A stretch of DNA of 64,000 nucleotides from Microbacterium sp. STN6. Its GTDB lineage: Bacteria > Actinomycetota > Actinomycetes > Actinomycetales > Microbacteriaceae. The translations under genes and the position numbers were made by a program. The notes beneath the pieces are model-generated. The model made no database searches. It had not been told where the DNA came from and saw only the letters and a program-made list of their open reading frames with translations. The stretch spans positions 620,001 to 684,000 of the forward strand of contig NZ_JAPMIT010000002.1 of the NCBI RefSeq assembly GCF_026410545.1. Reading direction: 5' to 3'. The stretch's first letter is position 1; each line of letters starts with the position of its first letter. This document shows positions 47,349 through 54,820 of the stretch, in pieces.

Positions 47349-48160
47349 GCCCCAAGCCATACACGCACCGGGATGCGGTGCCGTTCCGCCCGCTCGACTG
47401 GACCGGCCTCTACCCACCCGCGCTGCCGGCCGGTGCCGTGCCGAACCACGTCGCCATCGTCATGGATGGCAACGGGCGCTGGGCCAACCGGCGGGGCCTG
47501 CCCAGGGTCGAAGGCCACCGGGCGGGGGAGGCGTCGCTTCTCGACGTCGTCGCCGGTGCCGTGCAGATTGGCGTGAAGCACCTGAGCGTCTACGCCTTCT
47601 CGACCGAGAACTGGCGCCGCTCGCCCGACGAGGTGCGCTTTCTCATGGGCTTCAACCGCGACGTGCTGCATCGCCGCCGCGACCAGCTGAACGAGTGGGG
47701 TGTGCGGGTGCGCTGGGCCGGCCGCCGGCCGAAGCTGTGGGCATCGGTCATCAAGGAGCTGCAGTACGCCGAACAGCTCACGGCCGGCAACAGCACCATG
47801 ACGCTCACCATGTGCGTCAACTACGGCGGGCGAGGCGAGATAGCGGATGCCGTTCGCCGCATCGCCGAGGAGGTCGCGGCGGGCCGGCTCAAGCCCTCAG
47901 CCGTCGGGGAGCGCGCCATCCAGAAGCACCTGTATGCGCCGGACCTGCCCGACGTCGACCTGTTCGTGCGCAGCTCGGGGGAGCAGCGCACGAGCAACTT
48001 CATGCTGTGGCAGAGCGCGTACGCCGAGATGGTGTTCCTCGACCGGCTGTGGCCCGATTTCACGCGCGAAGATCTGTGGCACGCCGTCGAGCTCTACGCG
48101 GGCCGCAACCGTCGCTTCGGCGCCGCCGTCGACACCCCCGACGCCCCCCACGTGGGTTGA
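47345..48160 (+). CDS. uppS: Isoprenyl transferase (undecaprenyl diphosphate synthase type)
   Basis: A 271-residue cis-prenyltransferase that makes the polyprenyl diphosphate carrier for cell-wall precursors. It has [28 protein letters not shown] (catalytic Asp41), [17 protein letters not shown], and the C-terminal [26 protein letters not shown]. Its ATG overlaps the recO stop. Its own TGA stop lies inside the first copy of a 30-bp tandem repeat, so the end of the protein (APHVG) is defined by repeat DNA. Confidence 0.94.
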   Translation: MSPKPYTHRDAVPFRPLDWTGLYPPALPAGAVPNHVAIVMDGNGRWANRRGLPRVEGHRAGEASLLDVVAGAVQIGVKHLSVYAFSTENWRRSPDEVRFLMGFNRDVLHRRRDQLNEWGVRVRWAGRRPKLWASVIKELQYAEQLTAGNSTMTLTMCVNYGGRGEIADAVRRIAEEVAAGRLKPSAVGERAIQKHLYAPDLPDVDLFVRSSGEQRTSNFMLWQSAYAEMVFLDRLWPDFTREDLWHAVELYAGRNRRFGAAVDTPDAPHVG

Positions 48161-48241
48161 GGAGCCGCAAAGCGGCGTCGCGTGGGTTGAGGAGCCGCAA
48201 AGCGGTGTCGCGTGGGTTGAGGAGCCGCAAAGCGGCGTCTC
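48152..48241. repeat. Three tandem copies of a 30-bp repeat after uppS
   Basis: The unit begins GTGGGTTGAGGAGCCGC and continues AAAGCGGCGTCGC. Copies are 48152-48181, 48182-48211 and 48212-48241, differing by one base in copy 2 and one in copy 3. The first copy contains the uppS stop codon. Each copy holds the small palindrome GCCGCAAAGCGGC. Confidence 0.92.
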
Positions 48242-48261
48242 GAAACCCATCGCCCGACGCA

Positions 48262-48296
48262 GGTTTCGAGACGCGGCCTTTGGCCGCTCCTCAACC
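48262..48296. repeat. Inverted REP-like palindrome after uppS
   Basis: This 35-bp element runs from GGTTTCGAGACGCGG to CCGCTCCTCAACC. It is the reverse complement, with a slightly longer core, of 48215-48247, which spans the third 30-bp copy. The two can fold into one large hairpin, and each can fold on its own around its AAAG core. Elements of this type are common between genes in Microbacteriaceae (general knowledge). It may end uppS transcription. Confidence 0.82.
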
Positions 48297-48343
48297 AGCT
48301 CGACGACGGGAATGCCCGGCGCACGCTGCGGGTTGCACCCAGC

Positions 48344-49012
48344 ATGAGCAACCCCATCAAGGTCGACGTCTGGTCAGATATCGCGTGCCCGTGGTGCTAC
48401 ATCGGCAAGCGCACGTTCGAGGCGGGTTCCACCGCCTTCATGGCGGGCGGCGATGGCCGCGAGGTCGAGCTCGAGTACCACAGCTTCGAGCTCTCCCCGG
48501 ACACGCCCGTCGACTTCGACGGCTCCGAGACCGACTTCCTCGCGGGCCACAAAGGCATCGCCCCTGACCAGGTGCAGCAGATGCTCGACCGTGTCACGCA
48601 GATGGCCGAGGGCGTCGGCCTGCACTACGACTACGACGCGCTGCAGCACACCAACACCGTGAAGGCGCACCAGCTGCTGCACTACGCGAAGGCGCACGGC
48701 AAGCAGCTCGAGGCGACCGAGCGCCTGCTCTCCGCCTACTTCACCGAGGGCAGGCACGTGGGGCGCATCGCCGAGCTGGCGGATCTCGCGGCGCAGGTCG
48801 GCCTGGACCGGGATGACGTCATCCGCTCGCTCGAGGAAGATGAGTACCTCGCCGATGTACGCGCCGACCAGGCGCAGGCCACCGCGTACGGCATTCAGGG
48901 CGTGCCGTTCTTCGTCGTCGACGGCGCGTACGGTGTCTCGGGCGCACAGGCCGCTGAAACCTTCACGCAGGTGCTCGAGCAGGTCTGGAGCGAACGCGAG
49001 GCAGTCGCATGA
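48344..49012 (+). CDS. DsbA-family (FrnE-like) oxidoreductase
   Basis: A 222-residue cytoplasmic thioredoxin-fold protein without a signal peptide. The CPWC active site is at Cys15-Cys18 (VDVWSDIACPWCYIGKRTFE), and the cis-proline loop reads IQGVPFFVVDGAYGVSGAQ. The helical insert contains AHQLLHYAKAHGKQ, typical of the FrnE branch. It acts as a disulfide or glutathione-type oxidoreductase of unknown substrate. No ribosome binding site is obvious. A 52-codon gene overlaps its stop. Confidence 0.9.
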   Translation: MSNPIKVDVWSDIACPWCYIGKRTFEAGSTAFMAGGDGREVELEYHSFELSPDTPVDFDGSETDFLAGHKGIAPDQVQQMLDRVTQMAEGVGLHYDYDALQHTNTVKAHQLLHYAKAHGKQLEATERLLSAYFTEGRHVGRIAELADLAAQVGLDRDDVIRSLEEDEYLADVRADQAQATAYGIQGVPFFVVDGAYGVSGAQAAETFTQVLEQVWSEREAVA

Positions 49013-49167
49013 GGGCGACGGATGCCGCGGCGAACGCCTCCGTCGACGCGGACACCCCGCTCACCCCGCCCCGGGCCGGCGGGCTCGCCATGCTCGGCGG
49101 CGACGCGGCCGCCTGCGAGGGCGACGCATGCGTGATCCCCGCCACCCAGCCGGGCGCGAGCGAATAG
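49009..49167 (+). CDS. Small cysteine-containing protein overlapping the DsbA-like gene
   Basis: A 52-residue reading frame that starts with ATG overlapping the DsbA-family stop (ATGA) and ends at TAG 49165-49167. The body is low in complexity (MRATDAAANASVDADTPLTP), but the end, AMLGGDAAACEGDACVIPAT, carries a Cys-x5-Cys motif. The coupling to an oxidoreductase gene and the paired cysteines suggest it could be a redox partner or substrate, which is inference. I do not recognise a named family. Confidence 0.5.
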   Translation: MRATDAAANASVDADTPLTPPRAGGLAMLGGDAAACEGDACVIPATQPGASE

Positions 49168-49171
49168 GCAA

Positions 49172-49231
49172 CCTGCGCTGCTCCGGCCTGCGCTGCTCCG
49201 GCCTGCGCTGCTCCGGCCTGCGCTACTCCGG
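49172..49231. repeat. 15-bp tandem repeat at the end of the YbaK gene
   Basis: Four copies of CCTGCGCTGCTCCGG (49172, 49187, 49202 and 49217). The fourth reads CCTGCGCTACTCCGG; on the minus strand this turns CAG into the TAG stop of the YbaK gene. Confidence 0.9.
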
Positions 49232-49708
49232 CTCGCTGATGTCGGCAATCGTCGCGCCCAGACTCTCGAGCAGTGCCGCGCCGGTCACGATGGCGCTGTA
49301 GCCTACCTCGCCTGCGCCCATTCCGACGCGGCCGGGCGGCACGCGCGAGTCCGCGAAGACCGGCCACGCCGTGCTGCTGCCGAGCGGCGTGATGGCGCCC
49401 CGCGGGTAGCCGGTCGCGTCGAGGGCGATGGCGGCATCCGGCATGGAAAGCTTGTTGACCCCAACGACCGCACGCAGCTTGGGCCACGAAATGCGTCTGC
49501 CGCCGGGCACGAGGGCGAACAGGAAGCTGCCGTCGCGGCGCTTCACGACGAGCGATTTGACGATCTCGCCGGGGGTGAGACCGAGGGCCGCCGCTGCCTC
49601 ATCGAGGCCGTGCGCGTGCGGGCGGGAGATCACGTCGATGCTCAGGCCGCGCCGTTCGGCGTCGGCCACGGCTCGCTGTCGCCCGCCCGGTTCCACAGTG
49701 CCATTCAT
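49223..49708 (-). CDS. YbaK/EbsC-family Cys-tRNA(Pro) deacylase-like protein
   Basis: A 161-residue single-domain editing protein. It shows DEAAAALGLTPGEIVKSLVVKRRDGSFLFALVPGGRRISW, with the conserved Lys of the active site, followed by NKLSMPDAAIALDATGYPRGAITPLG. Such proteins hydrolyse mischarged tRNA or related aminoacyl esters. The ATG at 49708 is used because it leaves 35 nt to the divergent dusB; a GTG at 49741 has GGGAG 6 nt upstream and would add 11 residues. The C-terminus SEPE stops inside a 15-bp repeat. Confidence 0.86.
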   Translation of the reverse strand: MNGTVEPGGRQRAVADAERRGLSIDVISRPHAHGLDEAAAALGLTPGEIVKSLVVKRRDGSFLFALVPGGRRISWPKLRAVVGVNKLSMPDAAIALDATGYPRGAITPLGSSTAWPVFADSRVPPGRVGMGAGEVGYSAIVTGAALLESLGATIADISEPE

Positions 49709-49743
49709 GCCCGCGCCCGCTTTCTGGGAGAATTGAGACACAC

Positions 49744-50934
49744 ATGACTCCCACGACGACGATAAGCCCTTCCCCCCAGCTGGCCATCGGCCCGCTGGCC
49801 CTCGACGTTCCCGTGGTGCTCGCGCCCATGGCCGGCATCACCAACACGGCGTTCCGCCGACTGTGCCGCGAGTTCGGTGCGGGGCTCTACGTGAGCGAGA
49901 TGATCACCTCGCGCGCTCTCGTGGAGCGCACACGCGAGTCGATGCGGCTCATCACACACCACCCCTCTGAGACCACCCGCTCGATCCAGCTCTACGGAGT
50001 CGACCCGAAGACCGTGCGCGAGGCCGTCACCATGCTCGTCGCCGAAGACCGCGCCGACCACATCGACCTGAACTTCGGCTGCCCCGTGCCCAAGGTCACG
50101 CGCAAGGGCGGGGGAGCCGCGCTGCCGTGGAAGCTCGGGCTGTTCCGCTCCATCGTCGAGGCCGCCGTCGACGCGGCCGGCCCGCTGCCGCTGACCATCA
50201 AGATGCGCAAGGGCATCGACAGCGACCACCTCACCTACCTCGAGGCCGCCCGGGCCGCCGAAGGCGCCGGTGTCTCCTCGATCGCCCTGCACGCGCGCAC
50301 GGCCGCCGACTTCTACTCCGGCCAGGCCGACTGGTCGGCCATCGCGCGGCTGAAAGAGACGGTCACGAGCGTACCGGTGCTCGGCAACGGCGACATCTGG
50401 TCGGCCGACGATGCCATTCGCATGGTCGACTCCACAGGCTGCGACGGCGTCGTCGTCGGCCGCGGCTGCCTCGGGCGCCCGTGGCTGTTCGGTGACCTGG
50501 CCGCCGCCTTCCACGCCCGCGCCGGCATCATCGACGCGGACGCCGCATCCGCAGCCCAGGCCAGGCCCACCCTCGGCCAGGTCGCCGCCGCCTTCCGCCG
50601 CCACGCGGAACTGCTCGTCGAGTTCTTCGAGAGCGAGGAGAGAGGCTGCCGCGACATCCGCAAGCATGTCGCCTGGTACTTCAAGGGGTACCCGGTTGGC
50701 GGCGACCTGCGGGCGAGTCTCGCGACGGTGCAGACGCTCGAGCAGCTCGACGAGTTGCTCGACACGCTCGACGGCGACCAGCCGTACCCCGGCGAGGGCG
50801 CCGAGGGCCCGCGTGGCCGTGCGGGAAGCCCGAAGCGAACGGCGCTGCCTGACGGCTGGCTCGCGAGCCGAGACCTTGTCGGCGACCAGCGCTCGAACCT
50901 CACCGAGGGCGAGGGCGACACCAGTGGCGGATGA
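49744..50934 (+). CDS. dusB: tRNA-dihydrouridine synthase
   Basis: A 396-residue flavoenzyme that reduces uridines in tRNA. The FMN-binding TIM barrel shows VVLAPMAGITNTAFRRLCREFGAGLYVSEMI, the catalytic Cys in DHIDLNFGCPVPKVTRKGGGAALP, MRKGIDSDHLTYLE, and VVVGRGCLGRPWLF. The C-terminal helical domain and a hydrophilic tail complete it. The upstream sequence GGGAGAATTG is shared with lepA. It overlaps the dgt start by 11 nt. Confidence 0.93.
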   Translation: MTPTTTISPSPQLAIGPLALDVPVVLAPMAGITNTAFRRLCREFGAGLYVSEMITSRALVERTRESMRLITHHPSETTRSIQLYGVDPKTVREAVTMLVAEDRADHIDLNFGCPVPKVTRKGGGAALPWKLGLFRSIVEAAVDAAGPLPLTIKMRKGIDSDHLTYLEAARAAEGAGVSSIALHARTAADFYSGQADWSAIARLKETVTSVPVLGNGDIWSADDAIRMVDSTGCDGVVVGRGCLGRPWLFGDLAAAFHARAGIIDADAASAAQARPTLGQVAAAFRRHAELLVEFFESEERGCRDIRKHVAWYFKGYPVGGDLRASLATVQTLEQLDELLDTLDGDQPYPGEGAEGPRGRAGSPKRTALPDGWLASRDLVGDQRSNLTEGEGDTSGG

Positions 50935-52219
50935 GGCGGCGTCGCCGGCGACCGATTCCGGCCGGGCCGCCACCGTCACTGCCGGCTACACCGACGACGA
51001 CAGGCAGCGCTGGCTGGGCGAGCAGCACTCGTCGAGGCGCAGCGACTTCGCCCGCGACCGTGCCAGGCTCCTGCACTCGAGTGCGCTTCGCCGCCTCGCC
51101 GCGAAGACGCAGGTTCTGAGCCCCACGGCCGGCATCGACTTCGCGCGCAACCGGCTCACGCATTCGCTCGAGGTCGCCCAGGTCGGGCGTGAACTCGCCA
51201 CGAGCCTCGGCCTCGACCCCGATGTCGTCGACACGGCGTGCCTGGCGCACGACATCGGGCATCCGCCCTTCGGGCACAACGGCGAACGCGCGCTCAACGC
51301 CTGGGCCGAGCGCATCGGCGGCTTCGAGGGCAACGCCCAGACGCTGCGCCTGCTCACCCGGCTCGAGCCGAAGGTTTTCGGGCCGGACGGCCGCACCTAC
51401 GGGGTCAACCTCACCCGGGCGAGCCTCGACGCGAGCTGCAAGTACCCGTGGCCGGCCTCCCACTCTGTAGCCGACCCGAGCGGGCGCGCCAAGTTCGGTT
51501 TCTACGCCGACGACGAAGCCGCGTTCCGCTGGCTGCGCGCCGGCGCTCCCGAGCGCGTTCGCTGCATCGAGGCCCAGGTCATGGACCTCTCCGACGACAT
51601 CGCCTATTCGGTGCACGACTTCGAGGATGCCGTCGTCGGGGGCTACATCGACGTGACGGCGCTCGGCTCCCGCATCGACCACGGCGACCTCGTCGACTCG
51701 ATGTACGAGTGGATCGGCGGCGAGTTCGACCACGACGCGCTCATCGCCGCATTCGACCGGCTCGCGGCCATGACGGTGTGGCTGACCGAATGGGATGCCG
51801 GCAGGCGAACCCAGGCGCGGTTGAAAGACCTCACCAGCCAGCTCATCGGCCGCTTCGCGGGCGCGGCAACCCGGGCGACCCGGCAGGCGTACCCGCACGA
51901 GTGCCTCACCCGGTTCGCCGCGAGCGTCGTCGTTCCCGAGGAGATCCGCGCCGAGATCGCCGTGCTGAAGGGCATCGTCGCCACCTTCGTCATGTCGCGC
52001 AACACCCGCCAGCCCATCTACGCCGAGCAGCGGGACGTTCTCACGGGCCTCGCCGACGTTCTGTACGCGCGCGGTGCAGACGCGCTCGACGCCGGATTCG
52101 CCGAGGACTGGGACGCCGCAAACGACGACGAGGGCAGGCGACGCGTCGTCGTCGACCAGGTCGCAAGTCTCACCGACCAGTCCGCACTGGCATGGTACGA
52201 CCGACTCGTGCGCGGATAG
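50924..52219 (+). CDS. dgt: dGTP triphosphohydrolase-like protein
   Basis: A 431-residue HD-domain enzyme that splits dNTPs to nucleoside and triphosphate. The metal-binding HD pair is His109-Asp110 in TACLAHDIGHPPFGHNGE. Other features are SRRSDFARDRARLLHSSALRRLAAKTQV, RLTHSLEVAQVGR, and VMDLSDDIAYSVHDFEDAV. The GTG at 50924 has GAGGGCGAGGG upstream and overlaps dusB. dnaG follows after one small gene, the common dgt-dnaG neighbourhood. Its TAG stop is the first half of the next gene's -10 hexamer. Confidence 0.93.
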   Translation: MADEAASPATDSGRAATVTAGYTDDDRQRWLGEQHSSRRSDFARDRARLLHSSALRRLAAKTQVLSPTAGIDFARNRLTHSLEVAQVGRELATSLGLDPDVVDTACLAHDIGHPPFGHNGERALNAWAERIGGFEGNAQTLRLLTRLEPKVFGPDGRTYGVNLTRASLDASCKYPWPASHSVADPSGRAKFGFYADDEAAFRWLRAGAPERVRCIEAQVMDLSDDIAYSVHDFEDAVVGGYIDVTALGSRIDHGDLVDSMYEWIGGEFDHDALIAAFDRLAAMTVWLTEWDAGRRTQARLKDLTSQLIGRFAGAATRATRQAYPHECLTRFAASVVVPEEIRAEIAVLKGIVATFVMSRNTRQPIYAEQRDVLTGLADVLYARGADALDAGFAEDWDAANDDEGRRRVVVDQVASLTDQSALAWYDRLVRG

Positions 52220-52222
52220 GCT
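52217..52222 (+). promoter_or_regulatory. -10 element of a leaderless promoter (DUF4282 gene)
   Basis: TAGGCT, six bases (GGGCTC), then ATG at 52229. The TAG is also the dgt stop. Confidence 0.5.
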
Positions 52223-52228
52223 GGGCTC

Positions 52229-52696
52229 ATGAGCGGTACGACGCCCGACGATGCCGGCGCCCCTGAGGGCGCGGGCGCCCCTAAGAATCACGAGGCCGTC
52301 GACGACGAGGCCGGGGCCTACCAGGCTCCCCTTTCGCCCGCGGCGGCCTTCGCCGACCGGCTCGACGAGGGCGGCTTCTTCTCCGCGCTGTTCGATGTGA
52401 CGTTCACGAAGTACGTCACCCGCCGGCTCGCCGGCCCGGTGTACATCGTGGGCCTCGCCGTCATCGCGTTGAGCGTCATCTACGGCCTCATCGTGAGCCT
52501 GGGCGCCGCCGTTGCCACGCACACCCCGTGGGGAGTCCTGCTGTTCCTCTTCGGTGTGGTGCTGACGATCGTCGGCGCGATGCTCGCGGTGCTGCTGCTG
52601 CGCGTCGCCATCGAAGTGTTCGTTGCGATCGTCGCCATCGCCGAGAACACGCGGCCGCGACCCGCGCGCGCCAGGCGCGAGACGAAGCGTCGCTAG
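52229..52696 (+). CDS. DUF4282-type membrane protein
   Basis: A 155-residue protein. An acidic, low-complexity cytoplasmic start is followed by the DUF4282 core: GFFSALFDVTFTKYVTRRLAGPVYIVGLAVIAL with a first transmembrane helix, and a second at PWGVLLFLFGVVLTIVGAMLAVLLLRVAIE. Then comes AIVAIAENTRPRPARARRETKRR. Function is unknown. Its stop codon lies in the first copy of a 15-bp tandem repeat, and dnaG begins 57 nt later. Confidence 0.82.
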   Translation: MSGTTPDDAGAPEGAGAPKNHEAVDDEAGAYQAPLSPAAAFADRLDEGGFFSALFDVTFTKYVTRRLAGPVYIVGLAVIALSVIYGLIVSLGAAVATHTPWGVLLFLFGVVLTIVGAMLAVLLLRVAIEVFVAIVAIAENTRPRPARARRETKRR

Positions 52697-52725
52697 ACGA
52701 AGCGTCGCTAGACGAAGCGTCGCTG
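52681..52725. repeat. 15-bp tandem repeat at the end of the DUF4282 gene
   Basis: Three copies of GACGAAGCGTCGCTA, the last ending CGCTG. Each unit contains a small inverted repeat (GACG/CGTC). The TAG stop of the DUF4282 gene (52694-52696) spans the first unit boundary, and the dnaG -10 hexamer follows 15 bp after the array. Confidence 0.9.
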
Positions 52726-52740
52726 GACGGCGGCTCCATC

Positions 52741-52746
52741 TAGACT
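52741..52746 (+). promoter_or_regulatory. -10 element of a leaderless promoter (dnaG)
   Basis: TAGACT, six bases (CGTGGC), then ATG at 52753, identical in hexamer and spacing to the DUF1990 gene promoter. The region where a -35 box would sit lies at the end of the 15-bp repeat array. Confidence 0.6.
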
Positions 52747-52752
52747 CGTGGC

Positions 52753-54663
52753 ATGGCCGGCCGTATTCGTCAGAGTGATGTCGAAGAGGTCAAGGCCCGC
52801 ACGAACATCGGCGACATCGTCGGCGACTATGTGAGCCTGCGCTCGGCCGGCGTCGGCTCGCTCAAGGGGCTCTGCCCGTTCCACGACGAGCGCAGCCCGA
52901 GCTTCCATGTGCGCCCCCAGGTGGGGTTCTATCACTGCTTCGGCTGCGGCGAGAGCGGCGACGTCTACACGTTCCTGCAGAAGATGGATCACGTCACGTT
53001 CGCCGAGGCCGTCGAGCGGCTGGCGGCGAAGATCGGCTATGCGCTGACCTACGAAGACGGCGGCCCCGCCGAAGACCGCGGCAACCGCGCCAGGCTCATC
53101 GCGGCCAACGCCGCGGCCGCCGAGTTCTTTGTGGACGCCCTCGGCGGGGGCGAGGCGGAGATCGGCCGCCGCTTCCTCGGCGAACGCGGGTTCGACCGTG
53201 ACGCCGCCGACCGCTTCGGCGTCGGCTTCGCGCCGAAAAGCTGGGACGCCCTGACGAACCACCTGAAGGGCCGCGGCTTCAGCGCAGAGGAGCTCGCGGC
53301 GAGCGGCCTTGTCTCCACGGGCGACCGCGGCGCATACGATCGCTTCCGCGGCCGACTCGTTTGGCCGATCAGGGATGTCACGGGCCAGACCATCGGCTTC
53401 GGCGCCCGCCGCCTCACCGACGACGACAAGGGCCCCAAATACCTGAACACGCCCGAGACGCCCATCTATCACAAGGCGCAGGTTCTGTACGGCCTCGACC
53501 TGGCCAAGCGGGACATCTCCCGCACCCACCGCGTCGTCGTCGTCGAGGGCTACACCGACGTCATGGCCTGCCACCTCGCCGGCATCACGACCGCGGTCGC
53601 GACCTGTGGCACAGCCTTCGGCGCCGACCACATCACGGTTCTGCGCCGCGTGCTGGGCGACGACTCAGGCGAGGGCGAGGTCGTCTTCACGTTCGACCCG
53701 GACGCCGCCGGCCAGAAGGCGGCCATGCGCGCGTTCGCCGAGGAGCGCCGGTTCTCCGCCCAGACCTACGTCGCCGTCGGGCCGGAGGGCCTCGACCCGT
53801 GCGACCTGCGACTGGCGCACGGCGACGGTGCCGTTCGCAGCATGATCGAGAACAAGAAGCCCATGTTCGAGTTCATGATCCGCCAGGTGCTCGGCCGCTT
53901 CGACCTCGACACGGTCGAGGGCCGCGTGTCGGCGTTGCGCACCGCCGCGCCCCTCGTCGCCGAGATCCGCGACGCATCGCTGCGCCCCGGCTACACGCGC
54001 GAGCTCGCCCGCATGCTCGGCGTCGACCTCGCCGAGGTCACCCGCGCGGTAGCGGGCGGGGCCAGGCGAGCGGATGCCGCCGGCACGCGCACCCGCACCC
54101 CCGAGCACGGCGCCGCGCAGGCGCGTGGCGGCCGCTCGTCCGACGGCGCGCCCTCCGGCGGTGACGCCGCATCCGTGGCCGCACCCCCGCCTGCATCGAT
54201 CGTGACGCTGCCGGTGGACCCGGCCACGCGCCTGGAGCGCGATGCCCTGCAGGCGCTGGTGCAGCATCCGACGCTCGTGGGGCGTGACCTGGCGGCGCGC
54301 GCCGTGCGCTCCGGCATGACGAACCCGGCCCTGGCGGTAGTGCGAGACGCCATGGCGGGCGCCCTCGACGCCCTGGAGGCCGCCGACTGGATCTCGCGAA
54401 TCATCGCCGAGGCGCCGGCACCGTTCACGGGCCTCGTTCAGGAGCTGGCGGTCGCGCCGATACCGGAGCGCAGCGAGCGAGAGCTCACGATGTATGCCAG
54501 AGGCGTCGTCTCGGGTCTCATCGACAAGGATCTGCTGCACCGCAAAGCCGAGCTGCTCGGCCGGCTCCAGAGGGCAGACTCGGCGGATGCCGCCGCCTAC
54601 CGGGCAATACAGCAGGAGCTGCTCGCGGTCGAGACCGAGCGGCGCAGGCTGCGCGAGGAGTAG
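52753..54663 (+). CDS. dnaG: DNA primase
   Basis: A 636-residue primase. The CHC2 zinc finger uses Cys41, His44, Cys62 and Cys65 (GLCPFHDERSPSF, YHCFGCGESGD). The catalytic core has YDRFRGRLVWPIRD, the Toprim motif VVVVEGYTDVMACHLAG and FDPDAAGQKAA. A linker rich in Ala, Gly and Arg (about 435-475) precedes the C-terminal helicase-interaction domain. The ATG at 52753 matches the family start, and the promoter appears leaderless. Confidence 0.96.
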   Translation: MAGRIRQSDVEEVKARTNIGDIVGDYVSLRSAGVGSLKGLCPFHDERSPSFHVRPQVGFYHCFGCGESGDVYTFLQKMDHVTFAEAVERLAAKIGYALTYEDGGPAEDRGNRARLIAANAAAAEFFVDALGGGEAEIGRRFLGERGFDRDAADRFGVGFAPKSWDALTNHLKGRGFSAEELAASGLVSTGDRGAYDRFRGRLVWPIRDVTGQTIGFGARRLTDDDKGPKYLNTPETPIYHKAQVLYGLDLAKRDISRTHRVVVVEGYTDVMACHLAGITTAVATCGTAFGADHITVLRRVLGDDSGEGEVVFTFDPDAAGQKAAMRAFAEERRFSAQTYVAVGPEGLDPCDLRLAHGDGAVRSMIENKKPMFEFMIRQVLGRFDLDTVEGRVSALRTAAPLVAEIRDASLRPGYTRELARMLGVDLAEVTRAVAGGARRADAAGTRTRTPEHGAAQARGGRSSDGAPSGGDAASVAAPPPASIVTLPVDPATRLERDALQALVQHPTLVGRDLAARAVRSGMTNPALAVVRDAMAGALDALEAADWISRIIAEAPAPFTGLVQELAVAPIPERSERELTMYARGVVSGLIDKDLLHRKAELLGRLQRADSADAAAYRAIQQELLAVETERRRLREE

Positions 54664-54820
54664 CGCTGCTCTTTCGTTGCATTCGCATAAACTTTCACGA
54701 CTTCGTGGCAGACTGGCCCGGCCGAGAAGGTCCCGTGTGTTAGGACTGTGAACAATAACGTTGGCGCTGCACTCAGAATCGATCGCAGCCGACGTTTTTC
54801 TCCATCAGGAAGAGGTAAGA

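Noticed and set aside
48152-48296. Possible CRISPR array because of three 30-bp direct repeats
   Set aside because: The copies are directly adjacent with no spacers, and no cas gene is present; the palindromic core points to a REP-type element.
50900-52522. A 540-codon minus-strand open frame over dgt
   Set aside because: Antisense to a clear HD-domain enzyme; no family features.
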